64,000 nt of DNA from NCBI RefSeq assembly GCF_000935045.1, contig NZ_JYKS01000027.1, forward strand, positions 61,761 through 125,760. The letters run 5' to 3'. The DNA comes from Pseudomonas sp. 10-1B. Its GTDB lineage: Bacteria > Pseudomonadota > Gammaproteobacteria > Pseudomonadales > Pseudomonadaceae. The notes under the pieces are model-generated. The model did no database searches. It saw nothing but the letters and a program-made list of their open reading frames with translations, and was not told the DNA's origin. Numbering within the stretch: the stretch's first letter is position 1; each line of letters starts with the position of its first letter. Shown in pieces: positions 1-8,204 of this stretch. The position numbers and the translations under genes were made by a program.

Positions 1-672
1 CTCGCACTCCACCGACGGCAGAAAATCCTGGCGCCCACTGAGGTCACTGAGAATCTTGCGGATGTTCGGCGGGCGGAAGGTGGTGGCCAGTGGGTAGTCG
101 AACAGGTCCCGCGCCTGCACGGTTTCCCGTTGGGTCAGCGGGTGCCCGGCGCGGCAGCAGAAATGCCAGCGCTGCGGCGCCAGCTTGTGCACGTGGTAAT
201 CCGGGTCGGACTCGAACTGGCGGGTATCGGCAACGAAGAACTCGATCTCTTCGGCAACCAGCTTGCGGTTCAGCGCTTGCCAGTTATCCACCTGAAAACA
301 GGTGCGCGCCGCCGGGTACTCGGCCACGAAACGGGCCACCGCCCGCGGCACCAGGCCGCCGGCTGGCGCAGGGCCGGAGCCGAAGCGCACCACCCCGGTG
401 GTGGCACCGTTGAACTGATGGATCTCGTTGACCAGGTTGTGCGCCCCATGCACCAGCCGCCGCGAATGCTCCAGCACCAGCAAGCCCTGGCGGGTCGGCG
501 CGAGCTCTTTGCTGGCGCGGTCCACCAGGCGGCAGCCGATGTTGTGCTCCAGGGTCTGGATGCTACGGCTGAACGCCGATTGCGACAGGTTTACCGCGGC
601 CGCCGCGGCGACGAAGCTGCGATGCTCGACAAGGGCAATGTAGTGGCGCAACTGACGCAGATCGATATGCAT
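1..672 (-). CDS. sftR: LysR-family regulator of sulfate-ester genes, partial
   Basis: The reading frame starts at an ATG at 672 on the minus strand and runs off the left edge, so about 224 N-terminal residues are present and the C-terminus is missing. Residues 1-60 are a typical LysR helix-turn-helix (MHIDLRQLRHYIALVEHRS..., then ...NLSQSAFSRSIQTLE), followed by the start of the periplasmic-binding-like effector domain. It is divergent from a TonB receptor and an arylsulfotransferase, the arrangement described for SftR/SftP/AstA in P. putida S-313, where SftR activates sulfate-ester use under sulfate limitation. The family call is certain; the specific name rests on context. Confidence 0.85.
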   Translation of the reverse strand, partial: MHIDLRQLRHYIALVEHRSFVAAAAAVNLSQSAFSRSIQTLEHNIGCRLVDRASKELAPTRQGLLVLEHSRRLVHGAHNLVNEIHQFNGATTGVVRFGSGPAPAGGLVPRAVARFVAEYPAARTCFQVDNWQALNRKLVAEEIEFFVADTRQFESDPDYHVHKLAPQRWHFCCRAGHPLTQRETVQARDLFDYPLATTFRPPNIRKILSDLSGRQDFLPSVECE

Positions 673-717
673 TTTCTACATTGAAACCTTCGGTCAAATG
701 CAATTGCTGACAAGGAT

Positions 718-739
718 GAGTCCCCTTATAAAGGGAGTC
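718..739. promoter_or_regulatory. Imperfect palindrome in the sftR-sftP divergent promoter
   Basis: A 22-bp near-palindrome (GAGTCCCCTT/AAAGGGAGTC around a TATA centre) lies 46 bp upstream of the LysR start and 126 bp upstream of the receptor start. A second AT-rich imperfect repeat (TTATAT...ATATAA) lies at about 770-793. LysR proteins and CysB usually bind such sites in divergent regions. The assignment is inferred from position only. Confidence 0.35.
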
Positions 740-864
740 ACTTATTCCACAAAATATGAATTACAAATATTTATATCTCTTAAAAGAATATAAGCCCGAC
801 TGACCGCGATTCGGTTCCGCCAACGGAAATGCTCGCCAGGGCCCATGCCTCAAGGAGCATTTGC

Positions 865-3201
865 ATGTCCGGAGTTTCCCGTTGGCCTGCGCGCGCGTCG
901 CGTTTCACCTTGCAACCCTTGGCCGCTGGCGTGCTGCTGGCGGCGTCCTCTGCCAGCTTCGCCGAAGAACCCGTCAGCGCCACCGCGGCGGTGGAGCAGG
1001 AGGCCAAGCTCGGCACTGTCACAGTCAATGCCCGCCGCCGCGAAGAAACCGCGCAAAGCGTGCCCACGCCGATCAGCGTGCTGAGCAGCGAAACCCTGGA
1101 AACCCAGCGCATCTACCGTGTGCAGGATTTGCAGCAACTGGTGCCCAGCACCAACGTCGCCTACGTACATGCCCGCCAGTCGAGCATCTCGATCCGTGGC
1201 CTGGGCAACAACCCCGCCAGCGACGGCCTGGAGGGCAGCGTCGGTATCTATCTGGACAACGTCTACCTCGGCCGCCCCGGCATGGCGGTGTTCGACCTGC
1301 TGGACGTGGAGCAACTGGAAGTGCTGCGCGGCCCGCAAGGCACGCTGTTCGGCAAGAACACCACCGCCGGGGTACTGAACATCACCACGCGCAAGCCCAC
1401 CTTTCATCGTGAGGGCAGCATCCAGCAGTCGATTGGCGAAGACGGCTACCTGCAGACCCAGGGCAGCTTTTCGGGGCCGATAAGCGAGACCCTGGCCGGA
1501 CGCATCAGCGCCTACCGCACCGAAGACGACGGCTACGTGAAGAACATTCACAACGGCGACGATCTCAACGGCGGCAAGCGCCAGGGCTTTCGCACCCAGC
1601 TGCTGTTCCAGCCCAGCGACACCTTCAACCTGCGCTGGATCGGCGAATACAACGAAGAAGACTCCAACAACGGCATCCTCAGCCTGTACAGCACCGGCCC
1701 CACCATCAATGGCGTCAACCGCTACGAGAGCCTGGCCGCCCAGGCAGGCGCGACACTGGTGTCGGGCAAGCACCGCAAGGTCAATTTCGATGCCGACCAG
1801 CAGGTGACGGTATTCCAGGGCGGCACCTCGGTGGAGGCCAACTGGACCCTGCCCAACGACTTCACCCTGACCTCGATCACCGCCTACCGCTGGTGGGACT
1901 TTACCCCACGCAACGACGACGGCCTCAACGTGCCAGTGTTCTACAGCGCCGGTGTATCGGTGCGCGACAAGCAGTATTCGCAGGAAATCCGCCTGGCCTC
2001 ACCCACCGGTGGCGTCTTCGACTACGTGCTGGGTGCCTACTACTTCAAACAGGACCTGGACAACAAGTCCTTCACCTATTACGGCCCGCAGGCTGATGTC
2101 TGGAACCTCACCCCGGCCGGTGCGCTGAACAACGTCAACACCATCGGTGACGGGCATATCGATACCGACAGCTATGCGCTGTTCGCCCAGGGTACCTGGC
2201 ACGTTACCGAGCGCCTGGACTTCACCGTCGGCATCCGTGGCACTTATGAAGAGAAGAGCGCCTGGGTGACCCGCGATGCGCCCACCGGCGGCACGGCAGT
2301 GACCGGCGCTGCTGCCACCGCGCGGCAGGCGCGGGTAGGGGCCTACGATTCCGGCGACCTCAACCAGTACAGCTTCAGCCCCTCCGGCCTGCTGGGCCTG
2401 AGCTACCGCTTCAACGAGCAGCTGCTGGGCTACGCCACCCTGACCCATGGCGAGAAATCTGGCGGTATCAACCTTACCGTTGGCGCCGCGCCACGGCTGG
2501 GCACCGACTCGCTGCTGGTCGGCACCGAGCGGGTCAACAACGCCGAAGTGGGCTTGAAAAGCACGCTGTTCGACGACCGCCTGCAGCTCAACGCCAACCT
2601 GTTCTGGGCCGAGGTGCATGGCTACCAGGCCAACGTCTACGACCAGATCAACCGCGTGCAGTACCTGGCCAACGCCGGCCGCGTGCGCTCGCGCGGCCTG
2701 GAGTTCGAAGCCACGGCATTGCCGCTGCGCGGCCTCACGGTCAACTTCAACGGCTCGTGGAACGATGTGCGCTACACCGAGTACGACGACGCCCCATGCC
2801 CGCCAGAGATGAGCCTGGCCAATGCCACCGCCACCTGCGACCTGTCCGGCCACCAGGTGGTCGGCGCCTCCAAGTACATCGCCAACCTCAACACCCAGTA
2901 CAAGTGGCAGGCCGGCGAGCATGTCGAGCCATATGTCACCGCCAGCTACGCCTTCCGCTCCAAGGCGGTGGGCACCATCGACGATTCCGATTTCGGCCAG
3001 ATCCCCAGCTATGCGCTGGTCAACCTTTCCGCCGGTGTGCGCCTGGACCAGGGCGATGGCGTGGTCGACCTGTCGCTGTGGGTGAAAAACGCCGGCGACA
3101 AAACCTACTTCACCAGCCTGTGGAACTCCGCCAACGGTGGCTATGCCGGCGTGCTCGGCACCCCGCGCACCTTCGGCGCCACCGCCCGTTACGACTTCTG
3201 A
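865..3201 (+). CDS. sftP: TonB-dependent outer-membrane receptor, sulfate-ester uptake
   Basis: 778-aa outer-membrane active transporter. I chose the ATG at 865 because AAGGAG lies 7 nt upstream and a clean signal peptide follows (hydrophobic LAAGVLLAASSASFA, cleavage before EEP). A possible TonB box (TVTVNA) comes next, then the plug domain (about 50-165, with the SIRGLGNNPAS and EVLRGPQGTLFGKN signatures), then a 22-strand barrel ending in the C-terminal phenylalanine (ARYDF) used by the BAM machinery. A 17-bp gap with its own Shine-Dalgarno leads to the arylsulfotransferase, so the two are co-transcribed. Substrate (aromatic sulfate esters) is inferred from that partner and from the known sftP gene; the family could otherwise carry siderophores. 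Confidence 0.88.
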   Translation: MSGVSRWPARASRFTLQPLAAGVLLAASSASFAEEPVSATAAVEQEAKLGTVTVNARRREETAQSVPTPISVLSSETLETQRIYRVQDLQQLVPSTNVAYVHARQSSISIRGLGNNPASDGLEGSVGIYLDNVYLGRPGMAVFDLLDVEQLEVLRGPQGTLFGKNTTAGVLNITTRKPTFHREGSIQQSIGEDGYLQTQGSFSGPISETLAGRISAYRTEDDGYVKNIHNGDDLNGGKRQGFRTQLLFQPSDTFNLRWIGEYNEEDSNNGILSLYSTGPTINGVNRYESLAAQAGATLVSGKHRKVNFDADQQVTVFQGGTSVEANWTLPNDFTLTSITAYRWWDFTPRNDDGLNVPVFYSAGVSVRDKQYSQEIRLASPTGGVFDYVLGAYYFKQDLDNKSFTYYGPQADVWNLTPAGALNNVNTIGDGHIDTDSYALFAQGTWHVTERLDFTVGIRGTYEEKSAWVTRDAPTGGTAVTGAAATARQARVGAYDSGDLNQYSFSPSGLLGLSYRFNEQLLGYATLTHGEKSGGINLTVGAAPRLGTDSLLVGTERVNNAEVGLKSTLFDDRLQLNANLFWAEVHGYQANVYDQINRVQYLANAGRVRSRGLEFEATALPLRGLTVNFNGSWNDVRYTEYDDAPCPPEMSLANATATCDLSGHQVVGASKYIANLNTQYKWQAGEHVEPYVTASYAFRSKAVGTIDDSDFGQIPSYALVNLSAGVRLDQGDGVVDLSLWVKNAGDKTYFTSLWNSANGGYAGVLGTPRTFGATARYDF

Positions 3202-3218
3202 GCACAAGGAGCTATGCC

Positions 3219-4895
3219 ATGAATGCCAAGACTGAAACCCCCGCCTTGCCTGAAGGCGCCTGCCTGACCGCCAAGGTGCCCGCGCACGACGAAGCGCTGC
3301 TCGGCGACGTGGTGGTCAACCCATACCGCCTGGCGCCGCTGACCGCGATCATCCGCGACGGCGGGCGCAGCCTGAGTGCCGCGCATGTGCGCGTGCTGGG
3401 GCGTGGCGAGCGCGGCGTGGACATCACCTACGAGGTGTCCGACCGTTCACTGTGGACCTACGGCGGCATCCCCGTATTCGGGCTATACCCGGACCACGTC
3501 AACCAGGTGGAAGTGACCTACAAGCTCGATGGCGAGCGCATCCGCGAGCAGTACCAGATCTACGCCCCGGCCGTGCGCCTGCCGGTGGTGGCGAAGCAGA
3601 CCGCAGCCTTGCCGGAAGTGGAGCCGGTCAAGGTGGCGCCAGGCTTTGAAAAGCGCCTGTACCTGTTCAATCACCTGCTGGGCGACATTCCGGGCGGGCG
3701 CGCCTTCAAGTGGAACGCCCTGGGCGGCGCGGCGGAATGGGACCAGGTGGGCAACAACTGGATCGCCGACAGCAATGGCGACGTGCGCTGGTACCTGGAT
3801 ATCGAGCAGATCCATGACTCCAACCGGCGTGATGGCCTGGGCGGCACCATGGGCTTCCAGCAGACCCGCGACGGCAAGCTGATCTGGGGCCAGGGCCAGA
3901 CCTATTCCAAGTACGACCTGCTGGGCCGACGCATCTGGCAGCGCAGCCTGCCCGACAAGTTCGCCGATTTTTCCCACGAAATCCGCGAGACCGCCAACGG
4001 CACCTATCTACTGCGGGTTGGCACCAGCGACTACCGCCGGCCCGACGGCAAGCGGGTGCGTTCGATCCGCGACCACATCATCGAGGTCAACGAGGCTGGC
4101 GATGTCCTGGACTTCTGGGACCTCAACCAGATCCTCGACCCGTACCGTGGCGACCTGCTGGAAACCCTGGGCAAGGCGGCGATCCAGTTGCCGGATGGGG
4201 TACAGAAGCAGGACGAGCGGTTGACCAACGAGCTGGCTGAAGGTGACTTGCCCTTTGGTGACACGCCGGGTGTGGGTACCGGGCGCAACTGGGCGCACGT
4301 CAATGCCATCGACTACGACGCCGATGACGACAGCATCATCGTTTCAGCACGGCACCAGGGCGTGGTGAAGATCGGCCGTGACAAGCAGGTGAAATGGATT
4401 CTCGCCTCGCCACAAGGCTGGCCGCAGCATCTGCGCGAGAAGGTGCTGACACCGGTCGAAAGTGAAGGCTTCGACTGGTCATGGACCCAGCACACCGCCT
4501 GGCTGACTGGCAAAGGTACGCTGACCGTGTTCGACAACGGCTGGGGACGCGACTTTGCCCCGACCAAGCTCAGCGGCAACTACAGCCGGGCGGTGGAGTA
4601 CCGCATCGACGAGGCCAAGGGCACGGTCGAGCAGGTGTGGGAGTACGGCAAGGAGCGCGGCGACGAGTGGTACAGCCCGGTGACCTCGGTGGTGGCCTAC
4701 CGGCCGGAGACCGATACCCAGTTCATCTACTCGGCTTCGGTGAATTTCCTGACCCCGCAGAAACTCACCACCACGGTGCTCAACGAAGTTCGGCGCGGGA
4801 CCCAGGAGGTGCTGGTGGAGCTGAAGGTGCACAGCCGGCAACCGGGTTCGGTGGGTTATCGGGCGCTGGTGATCGACTTGGCCAAGGCTTTTTGA
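3219..4895 (+). CDS. astA: Arylsulfotransferase (arylsulfate sulfotransferase)
   Basis: 558-aa enzyme of the ASST family, which moves a sulfuryl group from a phenolic sulfate ester to a phenol acceptor through a histidine intermediate. The start at 3219 has AAGGAG 7 nt upstream. Family signatures include HVNAIDYDADDDSIIVSARHQ around residue 365 (catalytic-histidine region) and KIGRDKQVKWIL just after it. Unlike E. coli AssT there is no signal peptide, so the protein should be cytoplasmic, as described for AstA of P. putida S-313. That means esters must first be imported. Paired with the upstream TonB receptor. A perfect 42-bp inverted repeat follows the gene. Confidence 0.9.
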   Translation: MNAKTETPALPEGACLTAKVPAHDEALLGDVVVNPYRLAPLTAIIRDGGRSLSAAHVRVLGRGERGVDITYEVSDRSLWTYGGIPVFGLYPDHVNQVEVTYKLDGERIREQYQIYAPAVRLPVVAKQTAALPEVEPVKVAPGFEKRLYLFNHLLGDIPGGRAFKWNALGGAAEWDQVGNNWIADSNGDVRWYLDIEQIHDSNRRDGLGGTMGFQQTRDGKLIWGQGQTYSKYDLLGRRIWQRSLPDKFADFSHEIRETANGTYLLRVGTSDYRRPDGKRVRSIRDHIIEVNEAGDVLDFWDLNQILDPYRGDLLETLGKAAIQLPDGVQKQDERLTNELAEGDLPFGDTPGVGTGRNWAHVNAIDYDADDDSIIVSARHQGVVKIGRDKQVKWILASPQGWPQHLREKVLTPVESEGFDWSWTQHTAWLTGKGTLTVFDNGWGRDFAPTKLSGNYSRAVEYRIDEAKGTVEQVWEYGKERGDEWYSPVTSVVAYRPETDTQFIYSASVNFLTPQKLTTTVLNEVRRGTQEVLVELKVHSRQPGSVGYRALVIDLAKAF

Positions 4896-4964
4896 TTCAT
4901 CCCTTCCGGGAGGGCCGTCGGTCCTCCCATCACATTTCCTTCAGCTCGTTCGTCTAACCTGTAA

Positions 4965-5060
4965 TGGCCTCTTCGCGGGCAAGCCCGCTCCTACAAGAGC
5001 CCCGCCGAATTCCAGGCTGGCGGGGCTCTTGTAGGAGCGGGCTTGCCCGCGAAGAGGCCA
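4965..5060. repeat. REP pair forming a perfect 42-bp inverted repeat
   Basis: Arms 4965-5006 and 5019-5060 are perfectly complementary around a 12-nt loop. Each arm holds a 'GCGGGCAAGCCCGCTCCTAC' REP core followed by a GC-rich extension (GAGCCCCGCC). It follows the astA stop by 70 bp and could halt transcription or protect the mRNA 3' end. It fills most of the 339-bp gap before davD; the rest is the davD promoter region. Confidence 0.9.
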
Positions 5061-5163
5061 GTTGCCACAGCACAGAATTGTGAATTTTCCGCCAGGCTGT
5101 TCAACCATTCGTTCTTTTTTTCGAACAGCCTATTGTCCAACACCCCAGCAGCCGCTTAGCATT

Positions 5164-5181
5164 CGTTTGAGATTTCAAACG
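5164..5181. promoter_or_regulatory. Palindromic operator candidate upstream of davD
   Basis: CGTTTGA-GATT-TCAAACG is a perfect 7-bp inverted repeat with a 4-nt spacer, centred about 62 bp upstream of the davD ATG. Its position suits a repressor or activator of davDT. No regulator gene is adjacent, so the binding protein is unknown. Confidence 0.4.
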
Positions 5182-5234
5182 CTCGATGCCCTGCCTTGGG
5201 CGCTTTTCAACAATCAACAATTCGGGAAGCCGAC

Positions 5235-6677
5235 ATGCAGCTCAAAGACGCTCAGTTGTTCCGCCAGCAAGCCTACATCAATGGTGAGTGGCTGGATGCG
5301 GACAATGGCCAGACCATCAAGGTGACCAACCCGGCCACCGGTGAAGTCATCGGTACCGTGCCGAAGATGGGCACCGCGGAAACCCGCCGCGCCATCGAAG
5401 CCGCCGACAAGGCCCTGCCGGCCTGGCGTGCACTGACCGCCAAAGAGCGTTCGGCCAAGCTGCGTCGCTGGTTCGAACTGATGATCGAGAACCAGGACGA
5501 CCTGGCTCGCCTGATGACCACCGAACAAGGCAAGCCACTGGCCGAAGCCAAGGGCGAAATCGCCTATGCTGCCTCGTTCATCGAGTGGTTCGCCGAAGAA
5601 GCCAAGCGCGTCTACGGTGACACCATCCCTGGCCATCAGCCAGACAAGCGCCTGATCGTCATCAAGCAGCCAATCGGCGTTACCGCGGCCATCACCCCGT
5701 GGAACTTCCCGGCCGCCATGATCACCCGTAAAGCTGGCCCGGCCCTGGCCGCTGGCTGCACCATGGTGCTCAAGCCTGCTTCGCAGACCCCGTACTCCGC
5801 CCTGGCCCTGGTCGAGCTGGCCCACCGCGCCGGCATCCCGGCTGGCGTGCTGAGCGTGGTTACCGGCAGCGCTGGCGAAGTCGGCGGCGAGCTGACCGGC
5901 AACTCCCTGGTACGCAAGCTGTCCTTCACCGGCTCGACCGAAATCGGTCGCCAGCTGATGGAAGAATGCGCCAAGGACATCAAGAAGGTTTCCCTGGAGC
6001 TGGGTGGCAACGCCCCGTTCATCGTGTTCGACGACGCCGACCTGGACAAGGCGGTCGAGGGCGCGATCATCTCCAAGTACCGCAACAACGGCCAGACATG
6101 CGTCTGCGCCAACCGTATCTACGTACAGGACGGCGTCTACGACGCGTTTGCCGAGAAGCTGGCCGCCGCAGTTGCCAAGCTGAAGATCGGTAACGGCCTG
6201 GAAGACGGCACCACCACCGGTCCGCTGATCGATGGCAAGGCTGTCGCCAAGGTCCAGGAACACATCGAAGATGCCGTTGGCAAAGGCGCCAAGGTGCTGG
6301 CCGGTGGCAAGATCATCGAAGGCAACTTCTTCGAGCCGACCATCCTGGTCGACGTGCCGAAGACCGCAGCCGTCGCCAAGGAAGAGACCTTCGGCCCCCT
6401 GGCGCCGCTGTTCCGCTTCAAGGACGAAGCCGAAGTCATCGCCATGTCCAACGACACCGAGTTCGGCCTGGCCTCGTACTTCTACGCCCGCGACATGAGC
6501 CGTGTGTTCCGTGTTGCCGAAGCCCTGGAATACGGCATGGTGGGTATCAACACCGGCCTGATCTCCAACGAAGTGGCACCTTTCGGCGGCATCAAGGCTT
6601 CGGGCCTGGGCCGTGAAGGTTCCAAGTACGGTATCGAGGACTACCTCGAAATCAAATACCTGTGCATCAGCGTCTGA
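5235..6677 (+). CDS. davD: Glutarate/succinate semialdehyde dehydrogenase
   Basis: 480-aa NAD(P)-dependent aldehyde dehydrogenase. It oxidises glutarate semialdehyde to glutarate in the 5-aminovalerate route of lysine breakdown and can act on succinate semialdehyde (hence also called gabD). Catalytic residues are visible: Glu255 in SLELGGNAPF and Cys289 in NNGQTCVCANR, plus the ITPWNFP and GSTEIGRQL cofactor motifs. An upstream in-frame ATG (5196) is ignored because family members begin MQLKDAQLFRQQ. davT follows 183 bp downstream with a hairpin between, so the two form one operon with possible attenuation. Length and sequence fit P. putida DavD. Confidence 0.95.
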   Translation: MQLKDAQLFRQQAYINGEWLDADNGQTIKVTNPATGEVIGTVPKMGTAETRRAIEAADKALPAWRALTAKERSAKLRRWFELMIENQDDLARLMTTEQGKPLAEAKGEIAYAASFIEWFAEEAKRVYGDTIPGHQPDKRLIVIKQPIGVTAAITPWNFPAAMITRKAGPALAAGCTMVLKPASQTPYSALALVELAHRAGIPAGVLSVVTGSAGEVGGELTGNSLVRKLSFTGSTEIGRQLMEECAKDIKKVSLELGGNAPFIVFDDADLDKAVEGAIISKYRNNGQTCVCANRIYVQDGVYDAFAEKLAAAVAKLKIGNGLEDGTTTGPLIDGKAVAKVQEHIEDAVGKGAKVLAGGKIIEGNFFEPTILVDVPKTAAVAKEETFGPLAPLFRFKDEAEVIAMSNDTEFGLASYFYARDMSRVFRVAEALEYGMVGINTGLISNEVAPFGGIKASGLGREGSKYGIEDYLEIKYLCISV

Positions 6678-6701
6678 TCGCACGGTAACGGCTTTACCTC
6701 T

Positions 6702-6740
6702 GCCAGCGGGGCGCGAGAGCGACGTCTCGCTGGCCTTTTT
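6702..6740 (+). terminator. Hairpin with T-tract between davD and davT
   Basis: GCCAGC (6702-6707) pairs with GCTGGC (6729-6734), with more pairing inside, and a run of five T follows. It looks like a weak intrinsic terminator that could lower davT expression relative to davD. Confidence 0.5.
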
Positions 6741-6860
6741 GACATCGCAGTACCTGGTGGTCAGGGCGTTCACGGCAGTCGATCAACGAATACTGTTCGC
6801 GGGCACACCCAGCCACCCCCGAATAAAAGCGCCACTCCAAACCGGCGCAATGAGGGCATT

Positions 6861-8138
6861 ATGAGCAAGACCAACGAATCCTTGATGCAACGTCGTGTAG
6901 CTGCCGTCCCACGTGGCGTTGGCCAGATCCACCCGATCTTCGTCGACACCGCGAAGAACTCGACCGTGATCGACGTTGAAGGCCGCGAACTGATCGACTT
7001 CGCCGGCGGCATCGCAGTACTGAACACCGGCCACCTGCACCCGAAAGTGGTTGCTGCCGTGCAAGATCAGCTGACCAAGGTCAGCCACACCTGCTTCCAG
7101 GTGCTGGCCTACGAACCCTACGTAGAGCTGTGCGAAAAGATCAACAAGCTGGTACCAGGCGACTTCGACAAGAAGACCCTGCTGGTCACCACCGGCTCCG
7201 AAGCCGTTGAAAACGCCGTCAAGATCGCCCGTGCCGCCACTGGCCGTGCTGGCGTCATCGCCTTCACCGGCGGCTACCACGGCCGTACCATGATGACCCT
7301 GGGCCTGACCGGCAAGGTCGTGCCGTACTCCGCTGGCATGGGCCTGATGCCAGGCGGCATCTTCCGCGCCCTGTTCCCGAGCGAACTGCACGGTATCAGC
7401 GTTGACGACGCCATCGCCTCGGTCGAGCGCATCTTCAAGAACGACGCCGAGCCGCGCGATATCGCCGCGATCATCCTCGAGCCGGTACAAGGCGAAGGCG
7501 GCTTCCTGCCAGCGCCGAAAGAGCTGATGCAGCGCCTGCGCGCCCTGTGCGACCAGCACGGCATCCTGCTGATCGCCGACGAAGTGCAGACTGGCGCTGG
7601 CCGTACCGGCACCTTCTTCGCCATGGAGCAGATGGGCGTTGCGCCTGACCTGACCACCTTCGCCAAGTCCATCGCTGGCGGCTTCCCGCTGGCCGGTGTG
7701 TGCGGCAAGGCCGAGTACATGGACGCCATCGCCCCGGGCGGCCTGGGCGGTACCTACGCCGGCTCGCCGATCGCTTGCGCCGCGGCCCTGGCCGTGATCG
7801 AAGTGTTCGAAGAAGAAAAACTGCTGGACCGCAGCAAGGCTGTGGGTGAGCGCCTGACCACTGGCCTGCGCGAAATCCAGAAGAAGTACCCGATCATCGG
7901 CGACGTCCGTGGTCTGGGCTCGATGATTGCCGTCGAAGTGTTCGAGAAAGGCACTCACACCCCGAACGCTGCTGCTGTTGGCCAGGTTGTGGCCAAGGCA
8001 CGTGAGAAGGGTCTGATCCTGCTGTCTTGCGGCACCTACGGCAACGTCCTGCGTATCCTGGTTCCGCTGACCGCCGAAGACGCACTGCTGGACAAAGGCC
8101 TGGCCATCATCGAAGAGTGCTTCGCCGAACTGGCGTGA
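6861..8138 (+). CDS. davT: 5-aminovalerate / 4-aminobutyrate aminotransferase
   Basis: 425-aa class III PLP-dependent aminotransferase. It transfers the amino group of 5-aminovalerate (or GABA) to 2-oxoglutarate, making the semialdehyde used by DavD. The PLP-binding lysine is Lys269 in TTFAKSIAGGFPL; the IIADEVQTGAGRTG segment contacts the cofactor ring. GAGGG precedes the ATG. A strong bidirectional terminator follows at 8161. With davD it is the known davDT pair of P. putida; the alternative name gabT reflects overlapping substrate use. Confidence 0.95.
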   Translation: MSKTNESLMQRRVAAVPRGVGQIHPIFVDTAKNSTVIDVEGRELIDFAGGIAVLNTGHLHPKVVAAVQDQLTKVSHTCFQVLAYEPYVELCEKINKLVPGDFDKKTLLVTTGSEAVENAVKIARAATGRAGVIAFTGGYHGRTMMTLGLTGKVVPYSAGMGLMPGGIFRALFPSELHGISVDDAIASVERIFKNDAEPRDIAAIILEPVQGEGGFLPAPKELMQRLRALCDQHGILLIADEVQTGAGRTGTFFAMEQMGVAPDLTTFAKSIAGGFPLAGVCGKAEYMDAIAPGGLGGTYAGSPIACAAALAVIEVFEEEKLLDRSKAVGERLTTGLREIQKKYPIIGDVRGLGSMIAVEVFEKGTHTPNAAAVGQVVAKAREKGLILLSCGTYGNVLRILVPLTAEDALLDKGLAIIEECFAELA

Positions 8139-8160
8139 TCGCTGATTCGCCTCAGTAAGA

Positions 8161-8194
8161 AAACCGCCCAGGCAATGCCTGGGCGGTTTTTTTT
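8161..8194. terminator. Bidirectional intrinsic terminator between davT and the toxin gene
   Basis: AACCGCCCAGGCA pairs perfectly with TGCCTGGGCGGTT and is followed by eight T on the plus strand and preceded by an A-rich run for the minus strand. It separates the convergent davT and toxin genes. Confidence 0.93.
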
Positions 8195-8204
8195 CGCCTG
8201 GTGT

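Noticed and set aside
2757..3218. 154-residue N-terminal extension of the arylsulfotransferase
   Set aside because: It overlaps the end of the TonB receptor in another frame; AAGGAG 7 nt before 3219 marks the true start.
5214..6773. 519-codon minus-strand open frame opposite davD
   Set aside because: Shadow of davD, whose catalytic residues and ribosome site are plain; no start signal or family motif on the minus strand.
8139..8204. Immunity gene for the toxin downstream of its stop
   Set aside because: Only 66 bp lie between the toxin and davT, and they are occupied by a terminator.
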